DNA from: Geoanaerobacter sp964528055
GTDB lineage: Bacteria; Desulfobacterota; Desulfuromonadia; Geobacterales; DSM-12255
Length of the DNA: 64,000 nt
Assembly (NCBI GenBank): GCA_964528055.1
Contig: CAZGQM010000014.1
Coordinates: 27,359-91,358 of the forward strand
Direction of reading: 5' to 3'
Part shown: piece after piece, positions 16,835-27,800 of the stretch
Layout of the letters: each line of letters begins with the position of its first letter
Position numbering within the stretch: position 1 is the first letter of the stretch
Translations under genes and position numbers: made by a program
Notes under the pieces: generated by a model
What the model saw: the letters and a program-made list of their open reading frames with translations, nothing else
Database searches by the model: none
What the model was told of the DNA's origin: nothing

Positions 16835-17874
16835 CACTGGACCCCCAGCATGAGGCAGTTAAGCCCGCTTCCGATCCCTAAAAAGGCAACCCGGTCGCCG
16901 GGGAGAAGGCTGTCCCGTTCTGCGGCAAGAGCGGCTGTCAATGGGAGGGAGACGGTTCCCATGTTGCCCAGAAACTCATAGGTGGTGAAATCCTTTTCTA
17001 TCGGTATGCCGAGCGTCTTCAGCATGGCGCTCTGATGTGCGGAGCCGACCTGGTGGCAGATGATCCGGTCGATCTCTTCGGTCTTCCACCCCATCTCAAT
17101 CAGAAGGGCTGCCCAGGTGCGTCGGCCAAGCTCTACCCCGTAATTCATGACGTTTACCGCATCGGTCGACATGGTCTGCGTGTAGCCACCGCTCTTGTCG
17201 GTAGTCACCCCCCAGAGGCAGAGAGCGTGGTGTTCCGGTGCCGCCTGGGTGACGCCGCCAAGAAGCCGGTGCCTGCTCCCCGAGCCGAATGAGCCGTCGG
17301 TAAGCAGAACTGCCACTGCGCCGGAGCCTCCTGTCAAGGTGGCGAGCGAGGAGGCAAAGTGTTCCATCTTCCGCTCCGTCAGCATCCTGGCGATCATGAT
17401 CTCATTTATCTCCCGGGCACTCTCGCAGGAGACCACCAGTCCGGCCCGGATCTGCCCGAGCTCGATACGGTTTGCCACCTCGAGAATGCCGTTCAGCACA
17501 CCGAGGCAGGCGTTGGAGAGGTCAAAGATCGCGGTATTTCCGCTGATGCCGAGTCCGGCAGCCACCCGGCAGGCGGTGGCGGGCTCGAACTGCTCCCGGC
17601 AGACCCCGGCATAGATCAGTGTGCCGATATCTCCGGCTGTTACCTTGCTTGCGGCCAGCGCCTTTCCGGCCGCCGTGATTGCCCCCCGGGAAAGAGGATA
17701 TCCCGGCTCCCACCAGCGCCGCTCCCTGATCCCGGTCAGGGCCTGCAGCTGCCCCGGAACAAATCTGAGCTCTTTGTATAACGGCTCCAGACGGGTTTCC
17801 AGCTCGGCAGAGGAGATGACCACCGGCGCCAGTTCGTAGCCGGTCGATTCGATATACACCTTGGAATACTTCAT
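16831..17874 (-). CDS. oleA: OleA, head-to-head acyl thioester condensing enzyme
   Basis: A 347-residue thiolase-fold enzyme related to FabH. Active-site residues are visible: Cys in DLSNACLGVLNG, His in IICHQVGSAHQ, Asn in FLGNMGTVS, plus the Glu in CREQFEPATA that is characteristic of OleA. OleA joins two fatty acyl thioesters to a 2-alkyl-3-ketoacid, the first step to long olefins. It starts at the ATG at 17874, 50 bases downstream of pfaC on the same strand, so the polyunsaturated chain made by the Pfa proteins is the probable substrate. It overlaps oleB by 4 bases. Confidence 0.93.
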   Translation of the reverse strand: MKYSKVYIESTGYELAPVVISSAELETRLEPLYKELRFVPGQLQALTGIRERRWWEPGYPLSRGAITAAGKALAASKVTAGDIGTLIYAGVCREQFEPATACRVAAGLGISGNTAIFDLSNACLGVLNGILEVANRIELGQIRAGLVVSCESAREINEIMIARMLTERKMEHFASSLATLTGGSGAVAVLLTDGSFGSGSRHRLLGGVTQAAPEHHALCLWGVTTDKSGGYTQTMSTDAVNVMNYGVELGRRTWAALLIEMGWKTEEIDRIICHQVGSAHQSAMLKTLGIPIEKDFTTYEFLGNMGTVSLPLTAALAAERDSLLPGDRVAFLGIGSGLNCLMLGVQW

Positions 17875-17924
17875 AATTCACCCGCAACCCTTGATCGCTC
17901 TCAGCAGCTTCGCATCCTGCATAA

Positions 17925-20900
17925 CTATTCCATCTGCACCGTGAAATCGTTCATCTGATAGATGGGGCGGCCATCCACGGTAAGGAGGCCGTCTGCGGTC
18001 AGGATACGCAGGCTGTCATCGACTCCGGTAATCCATGCCTCCACCGTCACCCGTTTGTTCGCCGGCACTACCTGCCCCCTGTAGAGCCAGCTGTGTCGGC
18101 GCTCCAGGGCAACGACGGACAGGATCTCCCCTTCCTGCCACCCCCATCGCTCCACGGCAGCGAACTTAACCAACTGAAGGAACGATTCGAGGCCGAGTGA
18201 GCCGGGTGTAACAGGGTCCTCATAGAAGTGCGCCTTGAAGAACCACTCGTCCGGATCGACCTCCTTGATACCGCGCAGGTAGCCGAGTCCTTTCGGCCCG
18301 CCATCCGGGATAAAGAGATCGAGCCGGTCGATCATCCTCAGCTGCTTCTCTGGAAAAGGGGGAGCTTCGGGGTATGCCAGGCTTTGACTCCGCTCACTTT
18401 CGAGAGCTGTCGGCAGGTACGGTTTTGCATCGCGGATCCCGACCTGATTGGCCAGGGCCTCTTTGGCGAAGAAGCCGAACATGGTCTCACCCTCGTAGAT
18501 GACCCCCAGATGGTCGGCAACCGTGAAGTCGAACTCCTGGATGATCATGCCGCCGCTGGTCGCGACCTTTTTCATGGCTGCAACGGCTGTCAGGGTCCCG
18601 CTTCCCGGCGTTACGGCCCTGTGCTGGATCGCGTTTCCTCCAAGGTTGCGGAAGGAGAGGTCTACGGGGCTGGTGAGGGCCGAACCGACGTAGGCGGCGA
18701 GCCAGCCGCACGGCTGCAGGGCCGCTTCCAGGAGAACCGCAAAAGGCATGCGCGGCTGGCGATCGGCGGCAAAGTACCAGGCGTCGGTCGGTATGTCGTA
18801 TTCAGCCTCGGCCATTGCGCCTGGTAACATCTTCCATGGTTCGCCGCGCAGAGAGGTGATCCGATCCATGAACTGGAACGGGGGACCGGGGAGGCGGGCG
18901 ATCTTGCGACCGCTGTCGAATATCCGGTACTGCTCGCCGAATCCGTCGGAGGGGTTGCCGTTACTGTAGGCCAGGATCTGCTCTTTAGTGTAGAGGGGAG
19001 CTTTTCGTCCCCCCTTTTCCCGGTGTTTACTTCCAGGGAGAGGGAGGAGCCCCTGCCAGAGTTCATGCAGTTTTTCCTGAGTGGTCCCGGTCAGACGAAC
19101 CGACATGTTGGTGATCTCCACGATCGGCCTGTCGTCGGCGTACATGAGCGCATCCACGATGGCGTAGGGCTCGGGGCTGTAGCCGAGTTCGCGAATACTG
19201 ACCTCGTATGCGGCTTTGCGCGTGCTCTCCAGCACCTGACCCCGGCAGCGCAGCCCGCTTGCTACCCCCGGCACCGGCTCCCATGCGGCGTCAGCCGCTT
19301 CGGCCACCCACCCCATTCGAAGGAGGAATATCCGCAGGGTATGCATGCAGCATTCATACATCAGGGTGCCGGGCATGACCTTGTCATCCACGAAGTGACA
19401 GGTGAGAAACCAGTCGTCCGGGCTGATATCTGCCTCGGCGCGGATGAGTCCCAGGCCATAACGCCCCCCAGAGGGGTCGAGCTCCTGGACCCGGTGGACC
19501 AGCTGCATCCGACCTCCGGGAATGGTCAGGGGGCGGGTCAGCTGCAAACCGGCAAAGGAGGAGCCGAAGCAGCCGGAAAGATCCCCCTTGCGCAGATGGT
19601 CCAGCTGAGAGGCATCAAAGCTCTCCCGTTTCATCGGAACCAGTTCTCTCCAGTCAGCGGGGCGGGTTCCGCTGACCGGGCGCAGGTCCAGGGCCGGGCG
19701 GACAATCCCCTTGCCGGCTGCCAGGGCCTCTGCAGTGAAGAAGCCGGCGCAGCCGTCGCGCATGGTGAGAAGCGGCCTGCCGTTTACCGTGGCATCGAAC
19801 TGGAAACGGAAGAGGTGGGTGTCTCCCTGGCGGAAAAACCGTTCAATCCGTATATCGTAACGTATTGTCTCCCCAGGCCCGGGGAGTCTCTGATGAAAGG
19901 TGACGACCGCATCGAGCAGGCGATAGACCGCCAGTCCGCGGGTGATGAAATCGATTCCGAGATAGCCGGAGAGGAAGAGGTCGGCCTGGCCGGCCTCCAC
20001 GGCGATGCAGGTCGGGATTCTGCCGCCGTCAAGATACCAGGCATTTGCATGGATATCGTGTTCGGTCACCACCCGGCCATGGGTCATGGATTTCGGTTCT
20101 CCCTCTACCGAAACCATCCGGTCCACAAGCATCAGCGGTTCGTCCGGCAGACGGACCCGCGTCGGGAAGGTGTCAGCCTCGGCAAAGTCAGGTCCAAGCA
20201 TCCTGGCGATTGAGCCGCGGGCAAACTCAAGGCAGAGATCACGGTCAAAGGCTACCCTCTCTGTATCCCCATCCTTGGAGAGATGGTAGCCGTTGGCCAG
20301 CTCAGCAGGGGATGTCTCTCTTCCCAGGGCATCCTGTATGGAGAGCTGCAATGCCACGGTCTCAGCCATGGATCTGGCAAGGGAGTCATTGAAGCGGAGA
20401 AAAGCCTCGTGTGCCTTGGTCTGGGCTGCCTGGGCAGAGGCAAATTCACGGATTACCGGCTCCAGGGTGAACTCCGGGCTGATCATGGCAGAGACGGATC
20501 TCTCAGGGGCTTTCAGCAGTTCAGGAGCAGGTGAGGGGGTGGGGGAAGACGCCGCAGTCGGCTTATGCTCATGCCGTACAGGGGCAACCGGCCTCAGCTT
20601 CGGAAGGGGAGGAGAAAACGGTTCTCCCCCGATAGGCACCCGGACCATGGCTTGCCGAGATGTTGACAGGAGCTGGACAGGATTTGCGGGATAGAGCGGG
20701 GAAAGATCGACCGGCAGACGTTCCGAGACCAGGTGGGCGACAAGTCGCATGACTGTTGATACTGGGTCCTGTCCGGCATAACAGGCAGATCTGGCGATGT
20801 GTGGGCGCCCGGCTAGGATCCTTCCGATCATCCGGCTGCAGGAGCCTCCAGGGCCCATCTCCAAAAAGATCCTCACCCCGTCGTTGTATGCCGCCTCAAT

Positions 20901-23900
20901 CACTGCCGGGTAATCAACCCCCTCCAGCGCCTGTGCGAGAATGGCGTCGGCTGCGCTTTCACGGTCAACTTCAAAGCTTCTGCCCCGGGCACCGCTGTAA
21001 AACGTGATCCCCGAAGGGGGTGTTGTTGAGAAGAGATGCAGGTCACGATACGGCTCTGCAACCTGTTTCGCAACCTCGCAGTGGACCGTGGTCACACCGG
21101 TTAAAGGGTAGAAACGGCATCCCAGCATTGCGACGAGCCGCTTGACCCCCTTTGCATCTCCACCAATCACGCATTCATCCGTGCTGTTGACAATGAGAAG
21201 ATATACCCTCGATGTCGTCCGGAGGGCATGGCGGACTTCTCGTGCAGTTGCTTCCACCACTCCGATGCTCCATGAGATCTCTTTGTCTTCGGGTAACCCC
21301 CAAGCACGCCGCGCAGCACGGCATTCACCGGCAAGATCATGGGTGAAGAGCGAGGAAGCCTGCATACGTGCCAGCATTCCGTCACGGTTGCGCCAGGCTC
21401 CAAGGGCAAACAGCCCGGCAGATTCGCCGAGACTGTAGCCGATGACAGCCCCAGGCTGCACGCCAAAGCTGCGTATGATATCGCTGACCGCGCAGCCTGT
21501 TGCCACCTGACCGAAGATGAGTGCCCGGTGATCGTCTCCGAACTCGGCCGGAGGAGCGCCATTCCAGAAGAGCTCCGGCTGAAACTGGTCGCGCAGGTAA
21601 CGGTTGACCTCATCCTGGCGCCGGAATATCTCCGGCCAGCGGGCAGAGAGCTCCATCCCCATTCCTGGATAGTGGTTGCCCGAGCCGGGGAAGACGAACC
21701 CGATCTTTGCCTCTCTTCCCATGGGAGCGAAAGAGAGAAAGAGGCGGTCACGGAGAGTCGGCTGTATGTCGGGGATTTTTCCTTCTTGGGCAAGGGCCTG
21801 TTTCCCCTGCTCCATGAGGTTGCTCAGCTCATCCATGCTCCTGGCTACCATAGCCATTGCAAGAGATTTGCTCTCCTGCGACTCTTCTTGCCCATGCCAT
21901 TCCATTGCCAAAGAATGGAGAGTGGAGGAGCGATATGTCTTGGAGCGAGCATGCAACAGTCCAAGTTTTTGATCCAGATCTGCACGGTTGTCGCCGCTGA
22001 CAATGAACAGAAATTCAGTGCCAGGTCCTGCCGGAGCCAGCAGATTAGGCGACTCTCCCTTCGTGGCTTTTTCCCATCCATCGAGAACCATGTGGCTGCA
22101 GCTTCCATCCACGCTGAAGGAGCTTATGCCGGCCCGTCGAGGCCCATTGCCACGGTTGCGGAGCCAGTAGCGGGGTGTGCGGGGGAGATGGAAGGGATAG
22201 GGGATTAAGGGTTCGGCAAGAGGGTTTTCTGCGCCCCGGCAGCCAGGGATGATCTCCTGGTAAAGGGCGAGGCAGGTACGGACAAATGATGCGAGCCCCG
22301 ATGCGGCACCGCAGTGGCCGATATCACCTTTGATGCTGCCGATTGCACAGGATCGCGGCGTGCGGGGAGCTCTCCCCTCTTCGCAAACCCCAAAAAATGT
22401 GGAAAGCGCCTTTGCCTCCATACGGTCTTCGGCAGGATGTCCGCTCGCATTAGCCTCAAGGTAATCAACAGTTCCATGTGCCACCCCTGCGTCGGCATAT
22501 GCACGTTCCAGTGCCATGCAATATGCATCGGTTCCGGGCAGAAGTACAGAACCGCCGCTGCTGCCGATCCCTCTGATGACGGCATAAATCCGGTCGCCAT
22601 CGCGTTCTGCATCTTCGACTCTCTTGAGAACCACTGCCGCTGAACCTTCGCCGACCATGCTGCCATCTGCAAGCGCATCGAAGGGGAGTCCCTGGCCTGA
22701 TCGGGAAAGGGGACGAACTGCATGATGGCCCAGAACGGCCCTGAGGTCTCCGGCCATATCAACAGCCCCTACAATTGCCCGATCGATCTCACCTTTTTGC
22801 AGCAGTCGGATTCCGGTCTCCAGTGCTCGAGTACCTGAATTTTCCTCGCTGGAGAGTGTGAAACTCGGCCCGCCTGCCCGGAACTCTCGCGCAATACGGC
22901 TTGCCACGATGCTGCCGAGTGCCCCCATGGTTCGATTGGCGGTCAATGGGGGAGAAGCTTCATTGCGGAGAGTAACGGTCCATTCGGCAAGATCTTCAGG
23001 GGGGAGGTTATATTCCAGCTCTTCTCCCCATGCCGCAGCATGTTCGGCCAGAGACCAGCGGAAGCTGAAGTTGGTGCTGTTCAGGTCGAGAGCTATGCCG
23101 ATAAATACGCCGGACTGTTCGTTTCCATCACGGTTGAGCCCCGCATCTGCCATGGCTCCTGCGGCTGTCTGCAGCATCAGGAGCTGCTGCGGGAGCATCT
23201 CCTCCATCTCCCGGGGAGGGATTCGGAACTGGTCCGGGGTCACCGCAACCTCATCCATGTAGAAGCCGGCAAAGGGGGTTGAGTCGAGCCCCTCCTGCCT
23301 GAACCAGTCGCTTTCTTCTGCCCCCCACCATCTGCGGGGCCCAGCCGGCAGTGCGGACGTATCGCCACCCAGGACACGTTCCTGGAAAGAGCGGAGGGAG
23401 TCCCATTTTCCGAAACGGGCGTCCATTCCTACCACGGCTATCAGGGGGTGTTCTGGTTGACTGTTGCTTTTTGTCGCTGCAGATTTCTGGCTAGACGGTT
23501 TGTGGGAAGCGGTGAGGGAATTCCCTGGTGAGTCAGGAATCCATTCCTCTACCAGCAGGTGGGCGTTGATACCGCCAAAGCCGAATGCGCTGATTGCTGC
23601 ACGTCGCGGAATTCCGTCCGCTCTTCGCCGCCACGGGGTTTCTGTTGTGAGGATACGGAAAGGGCTCTCCTCCAGTTTCATCCCCGGCTGGGGAAACGTG
23701 TAGTTGGCAGTCGGCGGCAGGGTCTCTCCCCTCATCGCCAGGAGGACTTTGGTCAAGGCAGCAGCGCCGGCAGCAGTGAGGGTGTGGCCGATGTTAGATT
23801 TGACCGACCCGATGACACAGGGATCGGCTTCCGGAGTGCTATCTCCCCATAGTTCTCTGAGACTAGCGACCTCGGTGGCATCTCCAACAGGGGTTCCGGT

Positions 23901-24881
23901 GGCGTGGCACTCGATCATGTCAACGTCCCGCGGCTCCCAGCCTGAAGCGGTGTAGGCGGCCCGCATGGCGCGAAGCTGCCCCTCGGACATGGGTGCAAGG
24001 AGGCTTCCGCCGACGTCGTTGGCAAGTCCTATCCCTCGAATGATGCCGTAGATCCTGTCTCCGTGTGAAACCGCATCCTCGGTTCTCTTGAGCAGGAAGA
24101 GTCCTGCACCCTCACCGACCACAAGACCATCGCCGGACGCATCAAAGGGGGAACAGATGCCTCGTTTTGAGAGTGCCCGGAGCTGTGAGAATCCCATCTG
24201 GGTGTAGAGCGGGTCAGGGCGGGATACTCCGCCGGTGAGCATGGCGTCGGCCCGACCGGAAATCAGTTCGTCGACAGCCAGTTTGATGGCGTAAAGTGAT
24301 GACGCACAGGCCGCGTCGAGCGTTGTGCTCCCGCCTCCCAGGCCGAGGGCATGTGCGAGGATGCCGGCTGGGAGGCCGGCAACGTATCGGTTCAGGGGAT
24401 CAGTTGCGGTACGGTCCCGGGAGCTGCCTAATAACTTCTCTTCAAATGTGCGACCAAGCCACTGGCGGGCCAGCAGGGCCGATTTTTCGCTCGGCAGGGC
24501 AAGATTCCCAATGATCACCCCGACGCGGGAGCGATCCAGCGGCTTTGTAACTCCGTTGTCAAAGGCACGTTTCCCGGCATGGAGCAGCAGATGGAAGAGC
24601 GGATCGAGGTCTGCAAGGAGACCGGTGTCAATGGTGAGGCCGGAAAGGAGTGAGAGTGATGGGATCTCTTCGATAAAGCAACCGCGACGCGAGTAGACAT
24701 GATCGCACGTACCTGCTTCGGGATGGTAGACCTCATCGGCCGGAAGAAACCATCTCCCTTCCGGGACTTCCCGTGCAGCGCTCCGGCCGAGGCGGATATT
24801 CTCCCAGAATAGATCGATGTCTGGCGCGTCGGGAAAGATGCTGCCGATCCCGACTACTGCCACTGACGGAAAGAGCCCCAT
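17925..24881 (-). CDS. pfaC: PfaC-like PUFA synthase: KS-CLF-AT-DH-DH
   Basis: About 2,318 residues starting at the ATG at 24881 (MGLFPSVAVVGIG), two bases after the pfaA stop. Domains in order: ketosynthase with Cys192 in DAACASSL and the ECHATGTPVGD and NIGHTLTAAG histidines; a chain-length-factor-like KS without the Cys (TLSSEENSGTRAL); an acyltransferase with FVFPGSGNHYPG and active Ser in GYSLGES; then two FabA-like double-hotdog dehydratase regions, each ending in a catalytic His motif (CHFVDDKVMPGTLM near 19390 and AHFYEDPVTPGS near 18230). In marine bacteria the acyltransferase is a separate PfaB. Here it lies between CLF and DH, which explains why no pfaB is present. The FabA-like domains should introduce and isomerise the cis double bonds. 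Confidence 0.92.
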   Translation of the reverse strand: MGLFPSVAVVGIGSIFPDAPDIDLFWENIRLGRSAAREVPEGRWFLPADEVYHPEAGTCDHVYSRRGCFIEEIPSLSLLSGLTIDTGLLADLDPLFHLLLHAGKRAFDNGVTKPLDRSRVGVIIGNLALPSEKSALLARQWLGRTFEEKLLGSSRDRTATDPLNRYVAGLPAGILAHALGLGGGSTTLDAACASSLYAIKLAVDELISGRADAMLTGGVSRPDPLYTQMGFSQLRALSKRGICSPFDASGDGLVVGEGAGLFLLKRTEDAVSHGDRIYGIIRGIGLANDVGGSLLAPMSEGQLRAMRAAYTASGWEPRDVDMIECHATGTPVGDATEVASLRELWGDSTPEADPCVIGSVKSNIGHTLTAAGAAALTKVLLAMRGETLPPTANYTFPQPGMKLEESPFRILTTETPWRRRADGIPRRAAISAFGFGGINAHLLVEEWIPDSPGNSLTASHKPSSQKSAATKSNSQPEHPLIAVVGMDARFGKWDSLRSFQERVLGGDTSALPAGPRRWWGAEESDWFRQEGLDSTPFAGFYMDEVAVTPDQFRIPPREMEEMLPQQLLMLQTAAGAMADAGLNRDGNEQSGVFIGIALDLNSTNFSFRWSLAEHAAAWGEELEYNLPPEDLAEWTVTLRNEASPPLTANRTMGALGSIVASRIAREFRAGGPSFTLSSEENSGTRALETGIRLLQKGEIDRAIVGAVDMAGDLRAVLGHHAVRPLSRSGQGLPFDALADGSMVGEGSAAVVLKRVEDAERDGDRIYAVIRGIGSSGGSVLLPGTDAYCMALERAYADAGVAHGTVDYLEANASGHPAEDRMEAKALSTFFGVCEEGRAPRTPRSCAIGSIKGDIGHCGAASGLASFVRTCLALYQEIIPGCRGAENPLAEPLIPYPFHLPRTPRYWLRNRGNGPRRAGISSFSVDGSCSHMVLDGWEKATKGESPNLLAPAGPGTEFLFIVSGDNRADLDQKLGLLHARSKTYRSSTLHSLAMEWHGQEESQESKSLAMAMVARSMDELSNLMEQGKQALAQEGKIPDIQPTLRDRLFLSFAPMGREAKIGFVFPGSGNHYPGMGMELSARWPEIFRRQDEVNRYLRDQFQPELFWNGAPPAEFGDDHRALIFGQVATGCAVSDIIRSFGVQPGAVIGYSLGESAGLFALGAWRNRDGMLARMQASSLFTHDLAGECRAARRAWGLPEDKEISWSIGVVEATAREVRHALRTTSRVYLLIVNSTDECVIGGDAKGVKRLVAMLGCRFYPLTGVTTVHCEVAKQVAEPYRDLHLFSTTPPSGITFYSGARGRSFEVDRESAADAILAQALEGVDYPAVIEAAYNDGVRIFLEMGPGGSCSRMIGRILAGRPHIARSACYAGQDPVSTVMRLVAHLVSERLPVDLSPLYPANPVQLLSTSRQAMVRVPIGGEPFSPPLPKLRPVAPVRHEHKPTAASSPTPSPAPELLKAPERSVSAMISPEFTLEPVIREFASAQAAQTKAHEAFLRFNDSLARSMAETVALQLSIQDALGRETSPAELANGYHLSKDGDTERVAFDRDLCLEFARGSIARMLGPDFAEADTFPTRVRLPDEPLMLVDRMVSVEGEPKSMTHGRVVTEHDIHANAWYLDGGRIPTCIAVEAGQADLFLSGYLGIDFITRGLAVYRLLDAVVTFHQRLPGPGETIRYDIRIERFFRQGDTHLFRFQFDATVNGRPLLTMRDGCAGFFTAEALAAGKGIVRPALDLRPVSGTRPADWRELVPMKRESFDASQLDHLRKGDLSGCFGSSFAGLQLTRPLTIPGGRMQLVHRVQELDPSGGRYGLGLIRAEADISPDDWFLTCHFVDDKVMPGTLMYECCMHTLRIFLLRMGWVAEAADAAWEPVPGVASGLRCRGQVLESTRKAAYEVSIRELGYSPEPYAIVDALMYADDRPIVEITNMSVRLTGTTQEKLHELWQGLLPLPGSKHREKGGRKAPLYTKEQILAYSNGNPSDGFGEQYRIFDSGRKIARLPGPPFQFMDRITSLRGEPWKMLPGAMAEAEYDIPTDAWYFAADRQPRMPFAVLLEAALQPCGWLAAYVGSALTSPVDLSFRNLGGNAIQHRAVTPGSGTLTAVAAMKKVATSGGMIIQEFDFTVADHLGVIYEGETMFGFFAKEALANQVGIRDAKPYLPTALESERSQSLAYPEAPPFPEKQLRMIDRLDLFIPDGGPKGLGYLRGIKEVDPDEWFFKAHFYEDPVTPGSLGLESFLQLVKFAAVERWGWQEGEILSVVALERRHSWLYRGQVVPANKRVTVEAWITGVDDSLRILTADGLLTVDGRPIYQMNDFTVQME

Positions 24882-24883
24882 GC

Positions 24884-27800
24884 TCAGGCTGCACCGAGCT
24901 GCTTCAGTTGGTTGCGCTGGAAAGCTCGACCTAGAGAGGGATCTATGATGCACTCATACTCTTCGAGGCGTGCAACCAGTTTTCCGCTCTGCTTGTCGAG
25001 GAACTCCATGTCAGCGGTAGCGCCGTGCTGCCGTTCGGCAGTTACACGGATAACCACCTGGACACCATCGCGTGGAAATGCGTCGGTGAACTGACGGTAA
25101 CGACCTGCAAAGCAGGGTAGCGACCCAGAGCTGAACCGGTCGAAGCTCCAGAGGATCATAAGCTGGAACGCGCTGTCGACCACCAGGGGGTCAGTCAACC
25201 AGCTGCTCCGGAGAGGATGCTTGATCCAGCTGGTTGGTGAGGGTGCCCCCTTCACGATTGCAGCGATCCCTTTTTGCGAACAGCCATCAACCCGTTCGAT
25301 GCCGTGCAGGTCCGGACCGTGGAAGAGTCGCTCGCGGTCGTAGAGTTTGCCATTATGGGGTTGATAGGGGGCTGAGGGGAGCTCGATTATGGAGCGGATA
25401 CCTTCGGGGAGCTTTGTCGCAAGTACGACCTCTGCACGGGCGTGAAGCACGGACCTTCCATCCTTGCCGTTGCTCTGGAGTTCAACAGGTATCAGGTATG
25501 ACGACTCCCTTTTCTCGGCGCGTCCGGCCATAACCTTCAGGGTACAGGGGGTCTCATGATCAAAGACAACCCCCTTGCAGATCCGCAGATCGTTGAACCC
25601 GTGGAAGCGGAAACCCGGATTTCCGTGCAAAGCTCCATGGGCAAACCATTCAATGATCATAGCCATTGGGAGCACAGCCTTACCGTCAAGGACATGTGAG
25701 CGAAGGAACGGGTACTCTTCAATTGTCAGATTGATCGCGAAAGTTTCGGCCAGTGGCTTTGCTCTGGAGGTTGCAGGGGGTGCCACTGAAACTTTCTCGG
25801 TTCCGACAAGTGCAACAACTTCAACTGCCGAATCTGTTGAGGCAATCTCTCGTGCCAGGAACTCTCCGCCCTCAACCAAGCCGATAAGCCCTATTCCTTC
25901 GCCTGCAAAGAGCTTTTTGAGTGGAGCTGTGACCATGCCACCGTCCCATGGACCCCAGTTTATGCAGACGGTCCTGCAGCCGTGCCGCTGCCGAGATTCG
26001 GCCTGGGCCAGCTTGTTGAGAACCTCGTTTGCCACGGCATAGTCCACCTGGCCGGTTCGGCCAAAGCGGGCGGTTGTGGAGCCGAAAAGCGCGATGAAGC
26101 GGAGATCGTCTTTGCCTGTTGCCGCCAGGAGGGCGCGCAGTCCTTCAACCTTTGTGCCGTAAACCTGGGAGAACTGCTCTCTGGTCTTATCTACTATGAG
26201 GCGGTCGGCAAGGACACCTGCGCCATGCACGATGCCACGAACCTGGCCATGCTCCGCCCGGATCTCTGACAACAATTCAGATACACTGGCTGCGTCACGG
26301 ATGTCGACGGAGTGATAGACCGCCTTGCCTCCTGCTGCGGCAATCCGGTCAAGGGTTGCGCGCAGCTCTCTGGCGGCGATTATCCCGCGGTAGCGCTCCT
26401 CGATCTCCTTCGGGTGGAGCTTTTTCCCGGCATTGTCAAGGAGTGCCCGCTTGATGCGGGATTCGTCCGTGATCCGGGCCAGCCATTCCGGCTCCGGTGC
26501 CGGTTCAGAACTCCTGCCGAGCAGCACCAGGAACGGTCGGTATGCCTCCGCTAGCGCAACGGCTGCAGCCGCAGTTACACCCCTGCCGCCACCGGTGATT
26601 ACCACCACATCACCTTCGCGTATCGGCAGAGATGCGGGAGTGTCTTCCGATGTGAGGTCGGCCAGTCCGACCGTTGTCCTCCCTGACTGGGCGAGTCCCA
26701 CTTCGACCGGTCCTGCCGTAAAAAGCTCATCTGTCAGCGTTCTGGCCAATGAGGATGAGTCAGGAAACTGTCCCAGGTCGATTGCTTTGCATCGGATTTC
26801 CGGCCACTCCTGCGCAGCTGTCTTGATCAGTCCTGCAAGGCCTCCGGAAAGCGGGTCGATCAGAGGGGTGTCCATGCCGAATCCAAATGACCCATCGAGT
26901 CGTGAAACAGTTACGCAGATGGCATTGCCGGTTTCTGTTGCCCGTTGCAGGGATGGTCCGGCGTTTTTAAGCAGTACAAAGGCGTCTTCAAGGAACTGGT
27001 CATCGGTGCCTGCCAGAGGTGCAGTGATGACCAGGCCGGAGATTTTGTCCGGCATTGGTGTCTCTTCTGCATCGCGAAGGCGGACCAGGCGGACGTTAAT
27101 ACCCCGATCACTCAGCGCGGAGTGCAGCTCCACTGAAAAGGTGGATCCGTCGTCGGTAAGCCACAATTCACTGCCTGCCTCAAGTGTCAAGGGGTCTTCC
27201 AGGCTATCCCTTTTCAGGGGGAGAGAAACTGCGGCGCTTCGCTGGATGGCATGAGTTGAAAGAGGTCGGGAAGTCTCTCTCGGTATGGAAGGTTCTTCTG
27301 ATTGGTTCTTGCTTGCTTCGCCCGACTGAAGGAATCGTGCAATCTCGCCGAGTGTATTCAAGGTTCCCAGGTGCTCAGGGCCGATGGTAGGGGCTCCGGG
27401 GAGCCGCTCCTGCAGGGAGGAGAGGATCTCCACCCGCTTGATGGAGTCAATGCCGAGATCAGAGTCGAGAGTCATCTCCAGCTCAAGCATCTCCGTGGGG
27501 TAGCCGGTTTTTTCGCTCACTACTCTGAGCAGGGTTTTGGTAGTATCTGTGCCGGCAGGTGCAGCAGTCACTGCAACCACCGGTGCGGGGGGAGCCGATG
27601 CAGTTCCGGCAGAAAGGAAGCGTGCGATCTCGCCGAGTGTATGCAAGGTTCCCAGCTGTTCGGGTCCGATGGAAGGGGCCCCGGGGAGCCGCTCCTGCAG
27701 GGCGGAGAGGATCTCCACCCGCTTGATGGAGTCGATGCCGAGATCAGAGTCGAGAGTCATCTCCAGCTCAAGCATCTCCGTGGGGTAGCNNNNNNNNNNN

